A DNA stretch of 64,000 nucleotides from Punica granatum. Lineage: Eukaryota > Streptophyta > Magnoliopsida > Myrtales > Lythraceae. Where the stretch lies: the NCBI RefSeq assembly GCF_007655135.1, contig NC_045128.1:16570230-16634229 (forward strand), written 5' to 3'. This document shows positions 23,855 through 34,439 of this stretch, piece after piece; the first letter of the stretch is position 1; every line of letters begins with the position of its first letter. The translations under genes were made by a program, and so were the position numbers. A model generated the notes under the pieces. It did no database searches and had not been told where the DNA came from. It saw only the letters and a program-made list of their open reading frames with translations.

Positions 23855-25449
23855 GGCGGGCTTGGGGGCTTGGTAAGGCCCGCCTCCTCGGCCATGTCGA
23901 TGTCTTCTGCATTTGTATCATCGTTCATATCTGCGTCAAGAATGTGCACTCCTATCTGAGGATGCATTCTAGGAGCCTGGTTCTGATGCCCGATGGTCTT
24001 TGCCATCTTGTTGAAGAATTTAGAGTAAGGTGCAGCAAGATTGAAGAAATCCTCGATCGATGTTTCATTTTTCCTTTTTCTGTGGGTGAAAGAGATGGTG
24101 AAATCTTCCAATTCCATGTCACTTCCGTGGGGGAAGTCTTTGTTAGGGCTTGGGCTTATTCTGTGGGCCTGAGCACTCCCGGAGGGCTTAGCATTGCAGG
24201 CTGGGCTTTTATGCCTGAGGGAAGCCCGCTCAGATGATGGGTTGTAGGCTGGGCTTTTGTTCCTGGGGGAGGCCCGCTCAGATGATGGGCTGTAAGCATG
24301 GTGTGGCACTGGGCTCAGGATCGGGCTTCTTCTTGGGCTGGTCCAGTAGGAGCTCTGGGCTTCCAAGCTGCCCTGCAAGTCCATCAGACCCGAATAACTC
24401 AAGTCAGTGTTGAGGGAGTAAGCTGTCCGATCCCATCCCATCTCCTTCCTGACGTTGTACGGCGTGATGTGACCGCGGCGGAGGAGGAGGTTGATGTCAG
24501 AATCTGCAACGGGCGGCTGCGAACTCGGTGAGTTGTCTTTTCCTTCTGATTGAGCTGTCATGTTGCTGGGTTCGGATCGAAGCTTCTGGGGGGGCGAGCT
24601 TTGGTTCTGGGGTTGGGAGGGTGAGCCGGATTCGGGGGGGTGAACAGGGAGGGTTGATTTTGTTGGGGTTGCAGAGAGGTGAGGCGGGATTAGGTCCGAT
24701 TGGGCGTCGAATCTTAACCAAGGGCCATAGAGGTCGTTGGAAGCTGGGGATTCCGATTGGCAGTGAGCTTGATCGTGCCCTAGGATGCCGCAATCGTAGC
24801 AAAAAGTTTTGAGATGCTCATATTTGAAGTATACCCATGTTGGCTTGCCTCTCTTCCTGCTTATTAGCCGTCCAGGGCAGAGCGGCTTGGTGACTAACAC
24901 CTTGACCAGAGCCCGTGGTGTGACGAACCACTTAGGAAGTGACGGTGTGTCCTTCCAGTCAATTTCCATGACTTTGCCAGCTCTTTGGGCTAATTTGGAG
25001 ATGTTTTCAATGGATAACTGCTCAGGCGGGATGCCTCTTATTTGGATCCAGAATGTTACGGCTTCAAACTTTATCTCCTCCAGCGATAGGCCCTTATCCC
25101 AGCGTTCGATCATGAGGTGAGCGCCCTGGACAGACCACGCTCTGTCTTTCTCCACGTAAAGCATGTCTTTTTTATCAGAGAAGAGGCATACCATGATTTC
25201 ATCAGAGTATTTCTTGGGTGTGATGGTGACTTTTTTCCTTATGTTCCAAGCTTGGAGAAGGCGAGGGATAATCGCTTTTGAAGGAGGGGGTTTAAAGCCG
25301 AACGGTTTGATGAGAAGGGTTAGGGGGAAGGACTTATGTGCTTCTTCCTCATCGGTAGAATGCAGATCAATAACTTCTTGGCTGTGGTTCATGGACATTT
25401 GGGAGGAAAAAATTTCGGATAGGGAATACTCAAGGTCAGTTTGGTCCAT
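23851..25449 (-). CDS. LINE ORF1, RNA-binding protein with DUF4283-like domain and zinc knuckle
   Basis: 532 codons, ATG at 25449 (MDQTDLEYSL), stop within the ATGA overlap at 23853-23851. ORF1 proteins of plant L1 elements bind the element RNA. Residues about 60-180 resemble DUF4283 (ITPKKYSDEIMVCLFSDK; WIQIRGIPPEQLS). A CCHC zinc knuckle is at 217-230 (C217, C220, H225, C230). The C-terminal half is Pro/Ser-rich and low complexity, with a 16-residue in-frame duplication (SSERAS then KSPA; bases 24201-24296). The frame is intact. Family assignment rests on motifs and its place upstream of ORF2. Confidence 0.9.
   Translation of the reverse strand: MDQTDLEYSLSEIFSSQMSMNHSQEVIDLHSTDEEEAHKSFPLTLLIKPFGFKPPPSKAIIPRLLQAWNIRKKVTITPKKYSDEIMVCLFSDKKDMLYVEKDRAWSVQGAHLMIERWDKGLSLEEIKFEAVTFWIQIRGIPPEQLSIENISKLAQRAGKVMEIDWKDTPSLPKWFVTPRALVKVLVTKPLCPGRLISRKRGKPTWVYFKYEHLKTFCYDCGILGHDQAHCQSESPASNDLYGPWLRFDAQSDLIPPHLSATPTKSTLPVHPPESGSPSQPQNQSSPPQKLRSEPSNMTAQSEGKDNSPSSQPPVADSDINLLLRRGHITPYNVRKEMGWDRTAYSLNTDLSYSGLMDLQGSLEAQSSYWTSPRRSPILSPVPHHAYSPSSERASPRNKSPAYNPSSERASLRHKSPACNAKPSGSAQAHRISPSPNKDFPHGSDMELEDFTISFTHRKRKNETSIEDFFNLAAPYSKFFNKMAKTIGHQNQAPRMHPQIGVHILDADMNDDTNAEDIDMAEEAGLTKPPSPP
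24201..24296 (-). repeat. 48-bp in-frame tandem duplication inside LINE ORF1
   Basis: Two 48-bp units (24201-24248, 24249-24296), each containing CCCGCTCAGATGATGGG on the plus strand, encode two 16-residue repeats around PSSERAS...KSPA. Several substitutions separate them, so the duplication predates this insertion. Confidence 0.85.
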
Positions 25450-25969
25450 TTCAGGGGGGGGAGTATCTTGAGGTTGAAGGAGGGGGTGGTGTTGGATGAG
25501 GGATTACAAGGGGTGTTCGGAATGCTTGGAATGCTGGGGGAAAGGTGGTAGGTGCAATATATAGCAGTGGGAGCCATAAAGAGAGGGGATCTTACACTTA
25601 AATGAAGCTTGGAGATTTGCAAGACTGGTGGATCTGCGAAGGTGGGTAGATGTAAAATCAGTAGTAAATGGAGAAGATGAGCATGGGCAATAGCTGGATG
25701 GCGGATTTGGCAGTAGCTTCAAGGATTCTGCAGTAAATGAAGTGGCAGACGAGATCAAGCAGGGATCAAGCAGGGATCGTCCAGAGGATCTAAGGAGATC
25801 TACCAGTGAAACTGAGCTAAAGAGATCTCTAAGAAACGGAGGAGGGTGCGTAAGAGATGAGAAACAGGGGAGCTTCCAACAAAGGGAAGAAGGTTAGAGA
25901 GAGAAGCTCTCAACTAAGGAGAGAGATCTGTTACTTCACCAAGTTGTTGTGTATAAATTATGATACTTT
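25450..25969 (-). promoter_or_regulatory. LINE 5' untranslated region
   Basis: 520 bp between the target duplication and ORF1. On the minus strand it opens with AT-rich sequence, then a pyrimidine/GA-rich stretch (TCTCTCTCC, CTTCTCTCTCTAACC) typical of plant transcript leaders, and is full of GATC-containing repeats around 25755-25810. An internal promoter is expected here for L1 elements, but no specific motif can be assigned. Confidence 0.6.
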
Positions 25970-25985
25970 CAAATAGCTGCCACTT

Positions 25986-26345
25986 ATTAAGTCACTTTCC
26001 TTCATATAAACTTATGAATTTATTTTATTTATTTTAATTATCTATTATAGATCAATACATATTAATTTTCAAGTTAAACGAATTATTATTTTTTAGTCAA
26101 AACAATAATAAAAGAAAGAGAAAATATTTTTAAAGGAGCAATTAAAAATAGAGAAAAAAAATTACAAAGGCAACGACAAAGAACATGTATAGGATACTCC
26201 TGAAATCATGCAAGAATACTTGATATTGGCCCCGCACGGCCTCTGTGGACGAACTTACATGTTCCATGGTTTGCAAGGTGTTGGCGACGCTATGGAAAAA
26301 TAATTGAGTGAAGTTAGGACATCCTTCATTATAAATAAAAATAAA
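25986..26345 (+). repeat. Repeat R, copy B (right part)
   Basis: Resumes the repeat after the LINE (CTTATTAAGTCAC, then ATAAACTTATGAATTT) and runs to the family's terminal block (CTGTGGACGAACTTACATG), matching copy A at about 17030-17240. Confidence 0.6.
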
Positions 26346-26360
26346 AACAAAAAAGACTAA

Positions 26361-26510
26361 AAGATGATGTAGCACAGCGACATACGCTTCGCCTGTTGAT
26401 CTAGAAATCACAAGTTCGATACCTAGTGAATTTTTCGTTCCATTTTATTAGTTATTTAGGATTTCTCTTTTATTGTACTATGCCTTACTCATTTGTAACT
26501 AAAAAAAAAT
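26361..26510 (+). mobile_element. tRNA-derived SINE, copy S2
   Basis: Head with A-box-like TAGCACAGCGACATACGC and B-box-like AAGTTCGATACC, then the shared body (CCATTTTATTAGTTATTTAG) and an A9 tail. Closest to copy S1. Flanking duplication not clear. Confidence 0.7.
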
Positions 26511-26702
26511 TAAGGGTAATTTATTTTAAGATGTTTATAAGCCCTTATAAATGTGTCAGATAATCTGTGATGTGCTACCAAGCAATCGATACTCTATATA
26601 GAAAATTGACACTTCCATGCTGGAAATAATTTGCCCACCTTTTTGAAGGCGGAGATTATGTTAGGGAAATGCTATTAGATCATTTTTTTTTCTTTTTCTT
26701 TT

Positions 26703-26848
26703 TCGTTCACAAGAAAGACCTGTGAGCCTAATACAATAAAATAAAAATCCTAATAACTAATATAGAAACATCGATAGTCTCACTAAGTATCAAACCTGAA
26801 ACATCTTGATTACCATGAGAGCATACATCACTACGTTGCACCCTGTTC
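26703..26848 (-). mobile_element. tRNA-derived SINE, copy S3
   Basis: Inverse orientation. On the minus strand it shows GTAGTGATGTATGCTC and CAGGTTTGATAC in the A- and B-box places, then TTAGTTATTAGGATTT. The poly(T) side is at about 26680-26702. More diverged than S1 and S2. Confidence 0.6.
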
Positions 26849-28350
26849 ATCTTTCATTGATTTAAATGTATACGATCAAATATGCAGTCCATCCTACATT
26901 CTTGGTAAAAAGAAATATATATGTATATATTTACATATATATAGTTTATGTTCTTTTAGTTAAAAAAAATCTCATTTTTTCCAAAAATAAGGTCTTAGAT
27001 TTGAATATTATGAATGGAGAAAATTTATGCTGAGAGAGTTTTACTCCTTAATAGGCTGAACCTGCTCAAATTAGATTAGTCGAGACTCATTCGACTTTCA
27101 AATATCATGATATACATTGAGAAAAAGAATTTATCTTAAAGAATGTACTTTCTTTCTGACAACGCTATAACTGATAAATTAGAAATAAAAGGATTAATGG
27201 TCCATATTACATCTCTCCTTCCAGAAAAAGAATATCGGGGCAAAAAGAATGTACTTAGTAAAAAGAAAGTAATAGTATCGTTATATATAGATAGCGATTA
27301 CAAGTCCCATACGGCAATATGGGGGTGAGTAGGGTTTCCCATTTACTCCTCTTCTTAAAAAAAAAGAATTATATTTTTATTTTAAAAATTTTTATTTATT
27401 AGTTGTATAATACATACTTTTTCTTTTTCTTTTTTTTTTGCACCACCTAGTATCTATAGTCCAACGAGTCCGACTCTAAAGGGTCCAACTTTTAATGAAT
27501 TTTTTGAACTCCCATGCTGCAAATAAGTTTCATCCACTTAAAATTAGCAACAACTTAAGATTATTACATTGCGGTTATGGTTTTTTAATTAGAAACATTG
27601 AAACTTTAAATAACAAGAAAATACTAGGTTTTACACTGTATAAAGTATTAATTAGTTCAATCTTGTAAAAAAAATCTAGATCATTTACTATCAATCGATT
27701 GTTCATAACATTTAAACAAAGTAGTTTTATAAGTTTATAGTTAGTTTCAGTTATACTCTACATTGGTTATTACACAAATTACTGTGGTAAATCAAGAAAT
27801 TCACAAAAATGTTTTCCCTGACCCGTGGGATCGCGCGGATTAGATCGTAATATACATGAATGTGAATGTCTATTAGCATTGGAGGAACACCAAACTGCGA
27901 GGGAAGCTCTATGTCCCTTTAGATGAGTGAGCCAGTCGTGCCATTTATTTACATGCATTAACCTCACCAACCTGACATCGAAAATATAAAGTAATAGATT
28001 ATTGAATCCGTGCATTGCTACCGTTTTTTGTGAAGAAAATTCTATAGTAAGAAATTAAATATAAAAATAATAAATAATATATGAATTTATAGTTTATATT
28101 GATACGCATAAGGTTTATTTTCTATTCAATTCATATAATAAATTCATATATATCATTTCAATATTATCAATCTTATATCTATGAAAACAATTTTAAATTC
28201 CTAAAAATTTAAAAAATCTTTAGTATTTATTTGATAAAAAGAATGATAATTATAGATTTTTAAAATTTTATAATTTAAGAATTTGGTTGTACTTTATTCT
28301 TCTAATATTACATAAATTAAGTTTCATAAATTTGAATAATTTTAGATGGA
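26849..28350. other. AT-rich intergenic DNA
   Basis: No gene seen. Low-complexity AT runs, short dispersed-repeat fragments near 27450 and 27480, and a moderately GC segment at 27780-28020 whose only open frame (minus) resembles nothing I know. Confidence 0.4.
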
Positions 28351-29442
28351 AATGATGCACTGGGATCCCCCAGTTAGTCCTCTCTCTAAAACATCTCTAA
28401 ACAGAGCCCTTCTTCCAGCGTCCTTACCAGCGCGTCTAGTGCCCTCTCCCCTCATCCTCGATGCGTAGGTCCCACCCCTCCACTAGTGGTTGTATATATG
28501 CTCCATTGGAGATCTCAGTGGCTTTTGCTCTATTGGCTTACTCCGGTTCCCTTCTTCCCTCTCGGTGACTATCTTAGGTCCGGCTTTCTTCTTCCCCCTC
28601 TCTTGTGCGCGGCCATGAACCTCATTTTTGCTTTGTCTGATCTCCGACAAATTGAACTCCACAAGAGTAACGCTCGGGACATCAGTCCGGGCTCCGGCTG
28701 GGATGGCGCCTCAGATCCTTGAAGATCCATGCTCGATATTCTCGGATCTACTCAAATTTTCAAAGATCCAAGCGGCTCCACCAAGGTCTGAGCCAAATCT
28801 TCAAGTTTTAGGGTCGATTCTCACCGAATAAGCCCTAATCCTTGAAGATCGATGGAGAATGTCGCTAGATCTGCCTGTATCGGTGGAGAATCTCGCTAGA
28901 TCCGCCTATATTTTGGTCTTTGTAGGCTTGGGTCTATAGCCTTCAAGCTCATACAGCCCATTGTAGGTCGTGATCTGCCTGTAAACGACTACCTCCAACG
29001 AGGTTTCTCCACTCTTGGCTCTCTGCTGGCTGTATGCAGGTCTTGAGGTGTTTTTTGTTGAAGTCTTCTCGATGGCATGGTAAGCTCTATAGTGCTGAGG
29101 TATGCTCAAGGCCCTGTTGTTTAGCTCTGCTTCAAAAATTCTTCGAAGGTCTGAAGCAAATTCCCGAGGCTCGAAGAAGGATTATTGAATGGATCTAAGG
29201 ACCCATACCAGTCTTCCTTAGGGATCCTTATGGCTAGCAGTAGGTTTAGATAAGGCCTTAGAGGGCTTAACTACAATGTTTGTGTTGATTTCTTGGGTGA
29301 TTTTTGCCTTGTATTTTCCTAGTGGTTAACTTAGGAGGTTCCATCTACTGTCCTTATCTTGTAATTTTTTTGAGCATTTTCTGTTGTACCTTTCTAACTG
29401 ATGAATCCTCATTAGTACCGAGCAAAAAAAAAAAATGATCCA
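28351..29442 (+). mobile_element. Poly(A)-tailed retroposon, non-LTR type
   Basis: A GC-balanced block in AT-rich surroundings, starting near 28361 and ending in TAGTACCGAGC followed by A12 (29424-29435). The tail preceded by 'CTGATGAATCCTCATT' resembles 3' ends of plant LINEs, though not that of the full-length LINE at 19741. Flanks AAATGATGCA (28351-28360) and AAATGATCCA (29433-29442) agree at 9 of 10 bases and may be the target duplication. No RT motif is present; repeated 'GATCGATGGAGAATCTCGCTAGATC'-type phrases occur around 28850-28910. It could be a truncated LINE 3' part, a large SINE-like element or a retroposed transcript. Confidence 0.5.
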
Positions 29443-29918
29443 ATCACTTCCATGGAGATTTATTTAATTAAGATTTAATAAGATAAGCTATATAATAATT
29501 CTAGAAATTTTAATATAATGCACTCAATGAACATATAGTAATAATAATATACATTTAATAATATTAATATATATTTTATACATGTACCTATCTTCATGAG
29601 AATAATTTGTATTACACTTATTTATTAATCTAAGAGTTATCAGTGCAAAATATTTTTGTATTAATTAATTGAGTAAATTCTTACAATTTTATTTATTGGG
29701 TAGAATTAACATATTTATAATTTATTTTCTACTTATTGAAAATGATGTAATTTTGTCTATATAAATTAATTATATAAATATTTACATTAAATTAATTTCA
29801 AATATTTTATAATTGGACCATGTTACTCATTTATGATCTACCCTATATATATATATATATATTAAGGGGTAATTTTTTCAGAGGGTTTTATTAACTAGTA
29901 AATAAGTAAATCATATAG
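29443..29918. other. AT-rich spacer with TA microsatellite
   Basis: Very AT-rich. A (TA)10 run lies at about 29844-29863. Nothing else seen. Confidence 0.5.
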
Positions 29919-30974
29919 TATTACAGAGGGGAAACTATAGATTTGGTCCTGTAGATTTGAGTGATTTTTTTGTTTTAGTTCTTTTTCTATTTTAGCACTT
30001 CCATTAAAACAAAAACAGTTAGATGTAGCTGACTTGGAGCCATGTTAGCTGGCACGTGTGATGCTAATTCCACATCAACAATAGAAAAAGGGAAAGTCCA
30101 CCCAAGAAAAATTAATTGGTGACTTTTTCACCTCAACAACAATATTCGGCTTCTTCACCTCATCAACAACACCTGATGCAAAACTGTCTTCTTCTTGTTC
30201 ACTGGTTCCCACAAGGATTTCGATACTTCTTGGGCTATTGCCATGTTCAAGCCAAAAATAAATAAAAAATCAGAAAATATAAGGAAAGAAGAACGCCAGG
30301 AGAAAGATGGATGGCAGAGATATCCAAGGACTAAAGGAACTGATACTGGAGGTCCTTCTCTATGATCCTGAGGGGTGAGATGAGAAACTTAACAATCAAA
30401 TGGCCAATCAAAGAGAAAGCAGTTGCACAAACGCAAGAGCTTGAGCTAGGATTCCGATTGTTAGAGGTCGATGAGGATGAGCACGGAGACAGAAGAGAGG
30501 AACTCAAATCAATGAAGGCTCACCCGTTAATTTGAAATTGCACGCACAACCCTCTTCCTCCTATCTCAGATCCTACACACGCAACGACATGGACTCACTC
30601 CGCCCCATTAGAGCTTCTACCGATTCAACATGGAAGTAGAATCACAATTCTTGGAGTCGGACGTGTCAAAGACGAAGAAGAAAAAGAAGAAGACGACCTT
30701 GTTGTTGATGCTGGTGTTTGGGCTCTGGTATTTGCGGAGTTCCAGAAGCCTATTTATTTTTCTCTTCAATCAAAGAAACCATTAAATTTAGTCTATTGAC
30801 TAGTCTTGTTTGTTTTTTAATTTATATTGATATGGTATGAGCATCACTCGTGGCAGCTGACATAGCTCCAAACTAGCTACATCTAACTTCTTCTTCTTTT
30901 AGGATAAGTGTTAAAATAGAAAAGTACCTAAACATAAAGGACGAAAATCGAAAAAGAATTAGAAAAAGTATTGT

Positions 30975-32217
30975 TATCAGAACCGGATCGAATATCGAAT
31001 CGATCGAGGTATGGGTTCATGAGTTTATGGGTTCAACCGGAAATTCGATGGGTCGGACCACATGTTTAATTATAAAACAAATAAATAATTATTATTCTAA
31101 GAAAATAACATAAAATACAAGAAAATTCAAAATAGTAATAAATATTAGATAAAAATTTATATGTGTCCAAAAAATATAAGAAAAGATAGAATATTAGATT
31201 AGCGACCTATATTCAGTTACTAATTCTATAACGATATTTACTAATTATTCGCTATTATTAGAGTAATTTACAATTGATATTCTTTAGTTGTCAAAAAGCT
31301 GTAGGATTTGACAACCAATTGTTTGATTAAGGCAGTAATGGCCACATGGCCTTTTTCTTCTCTCCTTCCTTCCCGATTCCTCTGCAATCTCCCTCAAATC
31401 TATCTTTTCACCCTTCTTCTTCTTCTTCAAAAGAAATCCTCAAATCTCCCAGCCTCCTCTGGAATGTCCTCCCTGTTGTTCTTATTCTTCCTCTTCATCT
31501 CCCTACCGACCTCTTCTTCTCCCATAACACCTCCTCAACAGCCCCAAATCTTGTTCTTCAGTCCGACCGGTCCGGTGTGTGTATCTGTGTGTGGGGTTCT
31601 CTGGTGATGACTAGAGAGAGAAGCCACAGAAGGAGGTGGAAGAGAAAGAGAGGAGGAGCTATGGCAGAATTGATCCCGCAATCTTCCCCATTTCACATCC
31701 ATCAAAGCTCAATCAAACAACCTCGCTTCGATCTGCTCTCTCTGCTTGATTCGTCGGAAAGCTTGTTCTTTTTCTTCGAGAAGACAATGTCGGGCAGGGG
31801 AAAGTGCGGCAAGGGCCTTGGAAAGGGAGGAGCCAAGAGGCACAACTGCAAGAAGGCTAGGGTTTTCGATTCAATTTTGCAATTTCTGCTAGGGAAAGGG
31901 CAACAATGGCCTCGGCAAGGGAGGAACCAAGAGGCACAGCCGCACAGGAACTAGGGTTTTCGATTCAACTCTACAATTTTTGCTCATTTTCGATTTCGGG
32001 TTGGGTGGGGGAGATTCGGGTTGGGTTTCCTTTATAAATCCAGGACCCATCCAACCGGCTGATTCGAATGGGATCTATGGCTTTATAAAAAAAGCGGCCG
32101 ATTTTTTGGGTTCGCCGGTTTTTTTGTGCATTTCCGGTTTTTAAGAGAACCGGACCGGTTATAGATCCGGTTTTCGGTCCGACTGGTCGAACCGGCCGGT
32201 CCGATCCAATTCTGATA
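30975..32217. mobile_element. Nested insertion inside the composite element
   Basis: It starts TATCAGAACCGGATCG and ends with the imperfect inverse (CGATCCAATTCTGATA). Both ends are dense in CCGGTT/AACCGG palindromic words (31000-31050 and 32105-32205). The cargo between is GC-richer and includes the H4 fragment. A-rich flanks (AGAATTAGAAAAAG, AGAACTAAAAGAGG) might be a degenerate target duplication. Superfamily not determined. Confidence 0.45.
31787..31984 (+). pseudogene. Histone H4 N-terminal fragment, tandemly duplicated
   Basis: 31787-31843 encodes MSGRGKCGKGLGKGGAKRH, which matches the first 19 residues of the nearly invariant H4 tail except Cys for Gly at one position; the homology then ends. 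A second, frame-broken copy at about 31892-31945 still reads GLGKGGTKRHS. Both copies are followed by CTAGGGTTTTCGATTCAA (31857 and 31951, offset 94 bp). This contains TAGGGTTT, the inverse telo-box found in plant histone and ribosomal-protein genes. The histone-fold domain is absent, so no functional H4 can be made. It lies inside a Mutator-like composite element, so gene-fragment capture is the likely origin. Confidence 0.8.
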
Positions 32218-32294
32218 AGAGAGAGAAAAAAGAACTAAAAGAGGAAAACAACTCAAACCTACAGGACCAAACATACACTTTTCCCTATTACAAA

Positions 32295-33102
32295 AGATTA
32301 GCTTTTAATTTAGACAGTGAGAGCATTTCAAATTTTCACAGTTTTGGCATGGATGATTGTGCTGCTGGAGCATATGGGTATCAAGAGACGCCCCAACGTG
32401 CAAAAAGATGGCAATCATTATCACTTTGGAGCCTTTTGTCAGTCCGGATGAGAAATGATTCTTTCTTTTCCGTTTTTTTATTTTTTATTTTTCATTTTTA
32501 TAACTTTTTGCTTTTCTATCTCTTGTAGAAATTATTGCACAAAAATATCTCATGTAGGGTCTTAGTCCATTTATTTTGATTGCAATCATTCGACCACGTG
32601 GCATGCCATTCACATGTCCAATTAATTGGATGAAAATATAATTGCCAAAAGTATTTCAAAATGGATTGGTGCAATGTTTGCAATCAGTTTCAAATTTATA
32701 TTCTTTATTAATACCGAATTCTGTTGATTTTCTATCAACTTTACCATTTCTCTCGGCATTTCAATAACCCAAAATTGGATAAATTCGATAAAAATGTGCA
32801 CATTATATATTCATATTTTTCAAAATTTGATAAAATAGTTCGCCATTATATATACTATAATGAGATTTATCAAGTTGATTAGTATTGTCTAACTGGATTT
32901 ATGACAAGATCCTGGAGACTTTTGATCTCAATGGTGACCTCAAAAGGAGCTGGGCTATCAACTACAAATCAATGTAACTCTCTAAAGACTCGAATTTGAA
33001 GGATAGAGATAAAGAAAATCATATAAAAAGAAAGTTTTTGTGGACATGTTTTAGTGAACATATGAAATGATAGGTTTTTTATTCCTACAATTAATTGAAT
33101 AT
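32295..33102. other. AT-rich intergenic DNA
   Basis: No gene, RNA or clear repeat seen. AT-rich runs throughout. Confidence 0.5.
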
Positions 33103-33261
33103 TGAGTTTTAGGGTAATTTTAATATGACTCCGTGTCATCGAGACACAGAGTCTCCTCACCGTTGGATGGTGTAGTGGGCCGCGAGATTCACGCGTATTT
33201 AACGACGGAGGGACTCGTGTCACGATGATACAAAGTCATATTAGTAAAATCCTGAGTTTTA
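33103..33261. mobile_element. 141-bp Mutator-like mini-element
   Basis: The element is 33112-33252. The left end GGGTAATTTTAATATGACT and the inverse of the right end, GGATTTTACTAATATGACT, pair over about 40 bases (also GTGTCATCGAGACAC against GTATCATCGTGACAC). A perfect 9-bp duplication, TGAGTTTTA, flanks it (33103-33111, 33253-33261). The loop is GC-rich (CCGCGAGATTCACGCG). The whole element could fold into one hairpin. Confidence 0.85.
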
Positions 33262-33379
33262 ATATGTAACATAACCCATTTTCATTTTCATGATGGATTT
33301 TTTTATACCATGTGGCATGAGATAATCAATCATCGGTTAATCATCATTAGTCTATTTACCATAAATTGACAAGGACCAA

Positions 33380-34260
33380 CATTTCATTGTCCAGAAATAG
33401 CCCTCTCCACCTAAAAGTAACCCCTGTAGTTAACTTCCTCTTAATAAATGTAAGACTACCTAATTTAATGTAAAAAGCTACCCAATCACTTTTCCATCCA
33501 AGAATGGACTTTCTAACGAAATCTTGAAAGTTATATTCAAAACGGAAAAAAAATAAAAGAACCAATGAAGGGGGCGGTCGAGGCGTCAGCGAAGGTCGCA
33601 ACCCCTAAAAACCAGTGCTGGCCAGCGACCTTCAATTGTGGGCAGGAAGCTGCCAGCGAGGGTCGCAACCCCTCAACCTCAAAACACATTCCTGGTCGGA
33701 ATAGTCATCAATGTTTGATTCTGTGGGTCGTCAGCCAACGACCATTTGGGGCTGAGGCTGCTATCGTGGGGTTCCAATAGCCGCTTCCATTTGTTCCTTG
33801 TTTCTTCTTCTTTTTTTTTTTCTCTCTCTTTTCTTGGGGCTTTTTGATTTTCAAATATATATTTAAAAATTCCTTCTCTTGTTTTTTTGGTGGACATAAA
33901 GTGACTTGGGTGCTCGTTGCTTCTTTTTAAGTAGATCAGAGAGCATCAATGCCCTCCGCCTATATTTTGATCCCAAAAACAAAAGATTTTTTGCTAAAAT
34001 AATTATGAAAATTAAGAAAAAGAAACCAAAGGAAAGGGGTAGCGGAGGCCTTGCTGGCTGCTTCCATTCCCAAACCGGAGGTTGCCAGCCAACATCGGTT
34101 TGAGGTTGAAGTTCGCCGACGAAGCTTTCACTGCCCCCTCTATTTATTCCGAACTTATTTTTTATAAACATTTTCAAAAACAATTTATTAAAAATTCATT
34201 TGTTTTGGCTGGAAAAGTGTGATGGTTCCTTTTAAGTCGGTCATGGGAAGGGACATCATG
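33380..34260. mobile_element. Probable foldback element with GC-rich inverted arms
   Basis: GC-rich blocks at about 33567-33700 and 34040-34140 are imperfect inverses of each other: AGGGGGCGGTCGAGGCG against AGGGGGCAGTGAAAGC; GGCCAGCGACC against GGCTGGCAACC. They are separated by a pyrimidine-rich and AT-rich middle. Outer arms are weaker, and no target duplication was found, so ends are approximate. The open frames over the arms look like composition effects. Confidence 0.4.
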
Positions 34261-34439
34261 TAAATTTTCGAATGTTGGAGAACACTTAAAGATTAGGCCC
34301 AAAGGTTTTGGGGATATAGACACACAAATTTGGGACCACCTGCATTTATGTTAAGCAGATTGGAATCTTTTTCTTTTTTTTGGTCCCCCACCCTCCCGTC
34401 TCTCTTTCATGAATTCCGTTCTACATGTTTTTATATGAA

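Larger units (their letters stand above)
19725..25985 (-). mobile_element. Full-length L1-type LINE with target-site duplication
   Basis: The element is 19741-25969 (6229 bp) on the minus strand. A perfect 16-bp duplication, CAAATAGCTGCCACTT, flanks it (19725-19740, 25970-25985). Removing the element rejoins repeat R exactly, which independently supports the ends. The 3' end on the minus strand is TTACTTATC followed by a short poly(A). It has a 520-bp 5' leader, ORF1 and ORF2 with the endonuclease-RT-RNase H order of plant L1 elements. Only one frame break is visible in the two ORFs, and the duplication is unmutated, so insertion looks recent relative to its surroundings. Confidence 0.95.
29919..32294. 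mobile_element. Composite Mutator-like element carrying a histone H4 fragment (Pack-MULE-like)
   Basis: The element is 29928-32285. The left end starts GGGGAAACTATAGATTTGG; the right end is the inverse of GGGAAAAGTGTATGTTTGG. Both arms contain TTTGGTCCTGTAG and TTTTAGTTCTTTTT. The flanking 9-mers TATTACAGA (29919-29927) and TATTACAAA (32286-32294) match at 8 of 9. A second inner inverted arm at 30820-30965 repeats the left arm through 'GTTAGATGTAGCTGACTTGG', so an original element of about 1 kb seems to have been enlarged by a later insertion (30975-32217). The larger block contains a partial H4 gene. No transposase frame is visible. Confidence 0.65.

Noticed and set aside
26361..26430. A functional tRNA gene, suggested by A- and B-box-like sequences
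   Set aside because: No acceptor stem pairing or anticodon loop could be drawn, and the element has a SINE body and poly(A).
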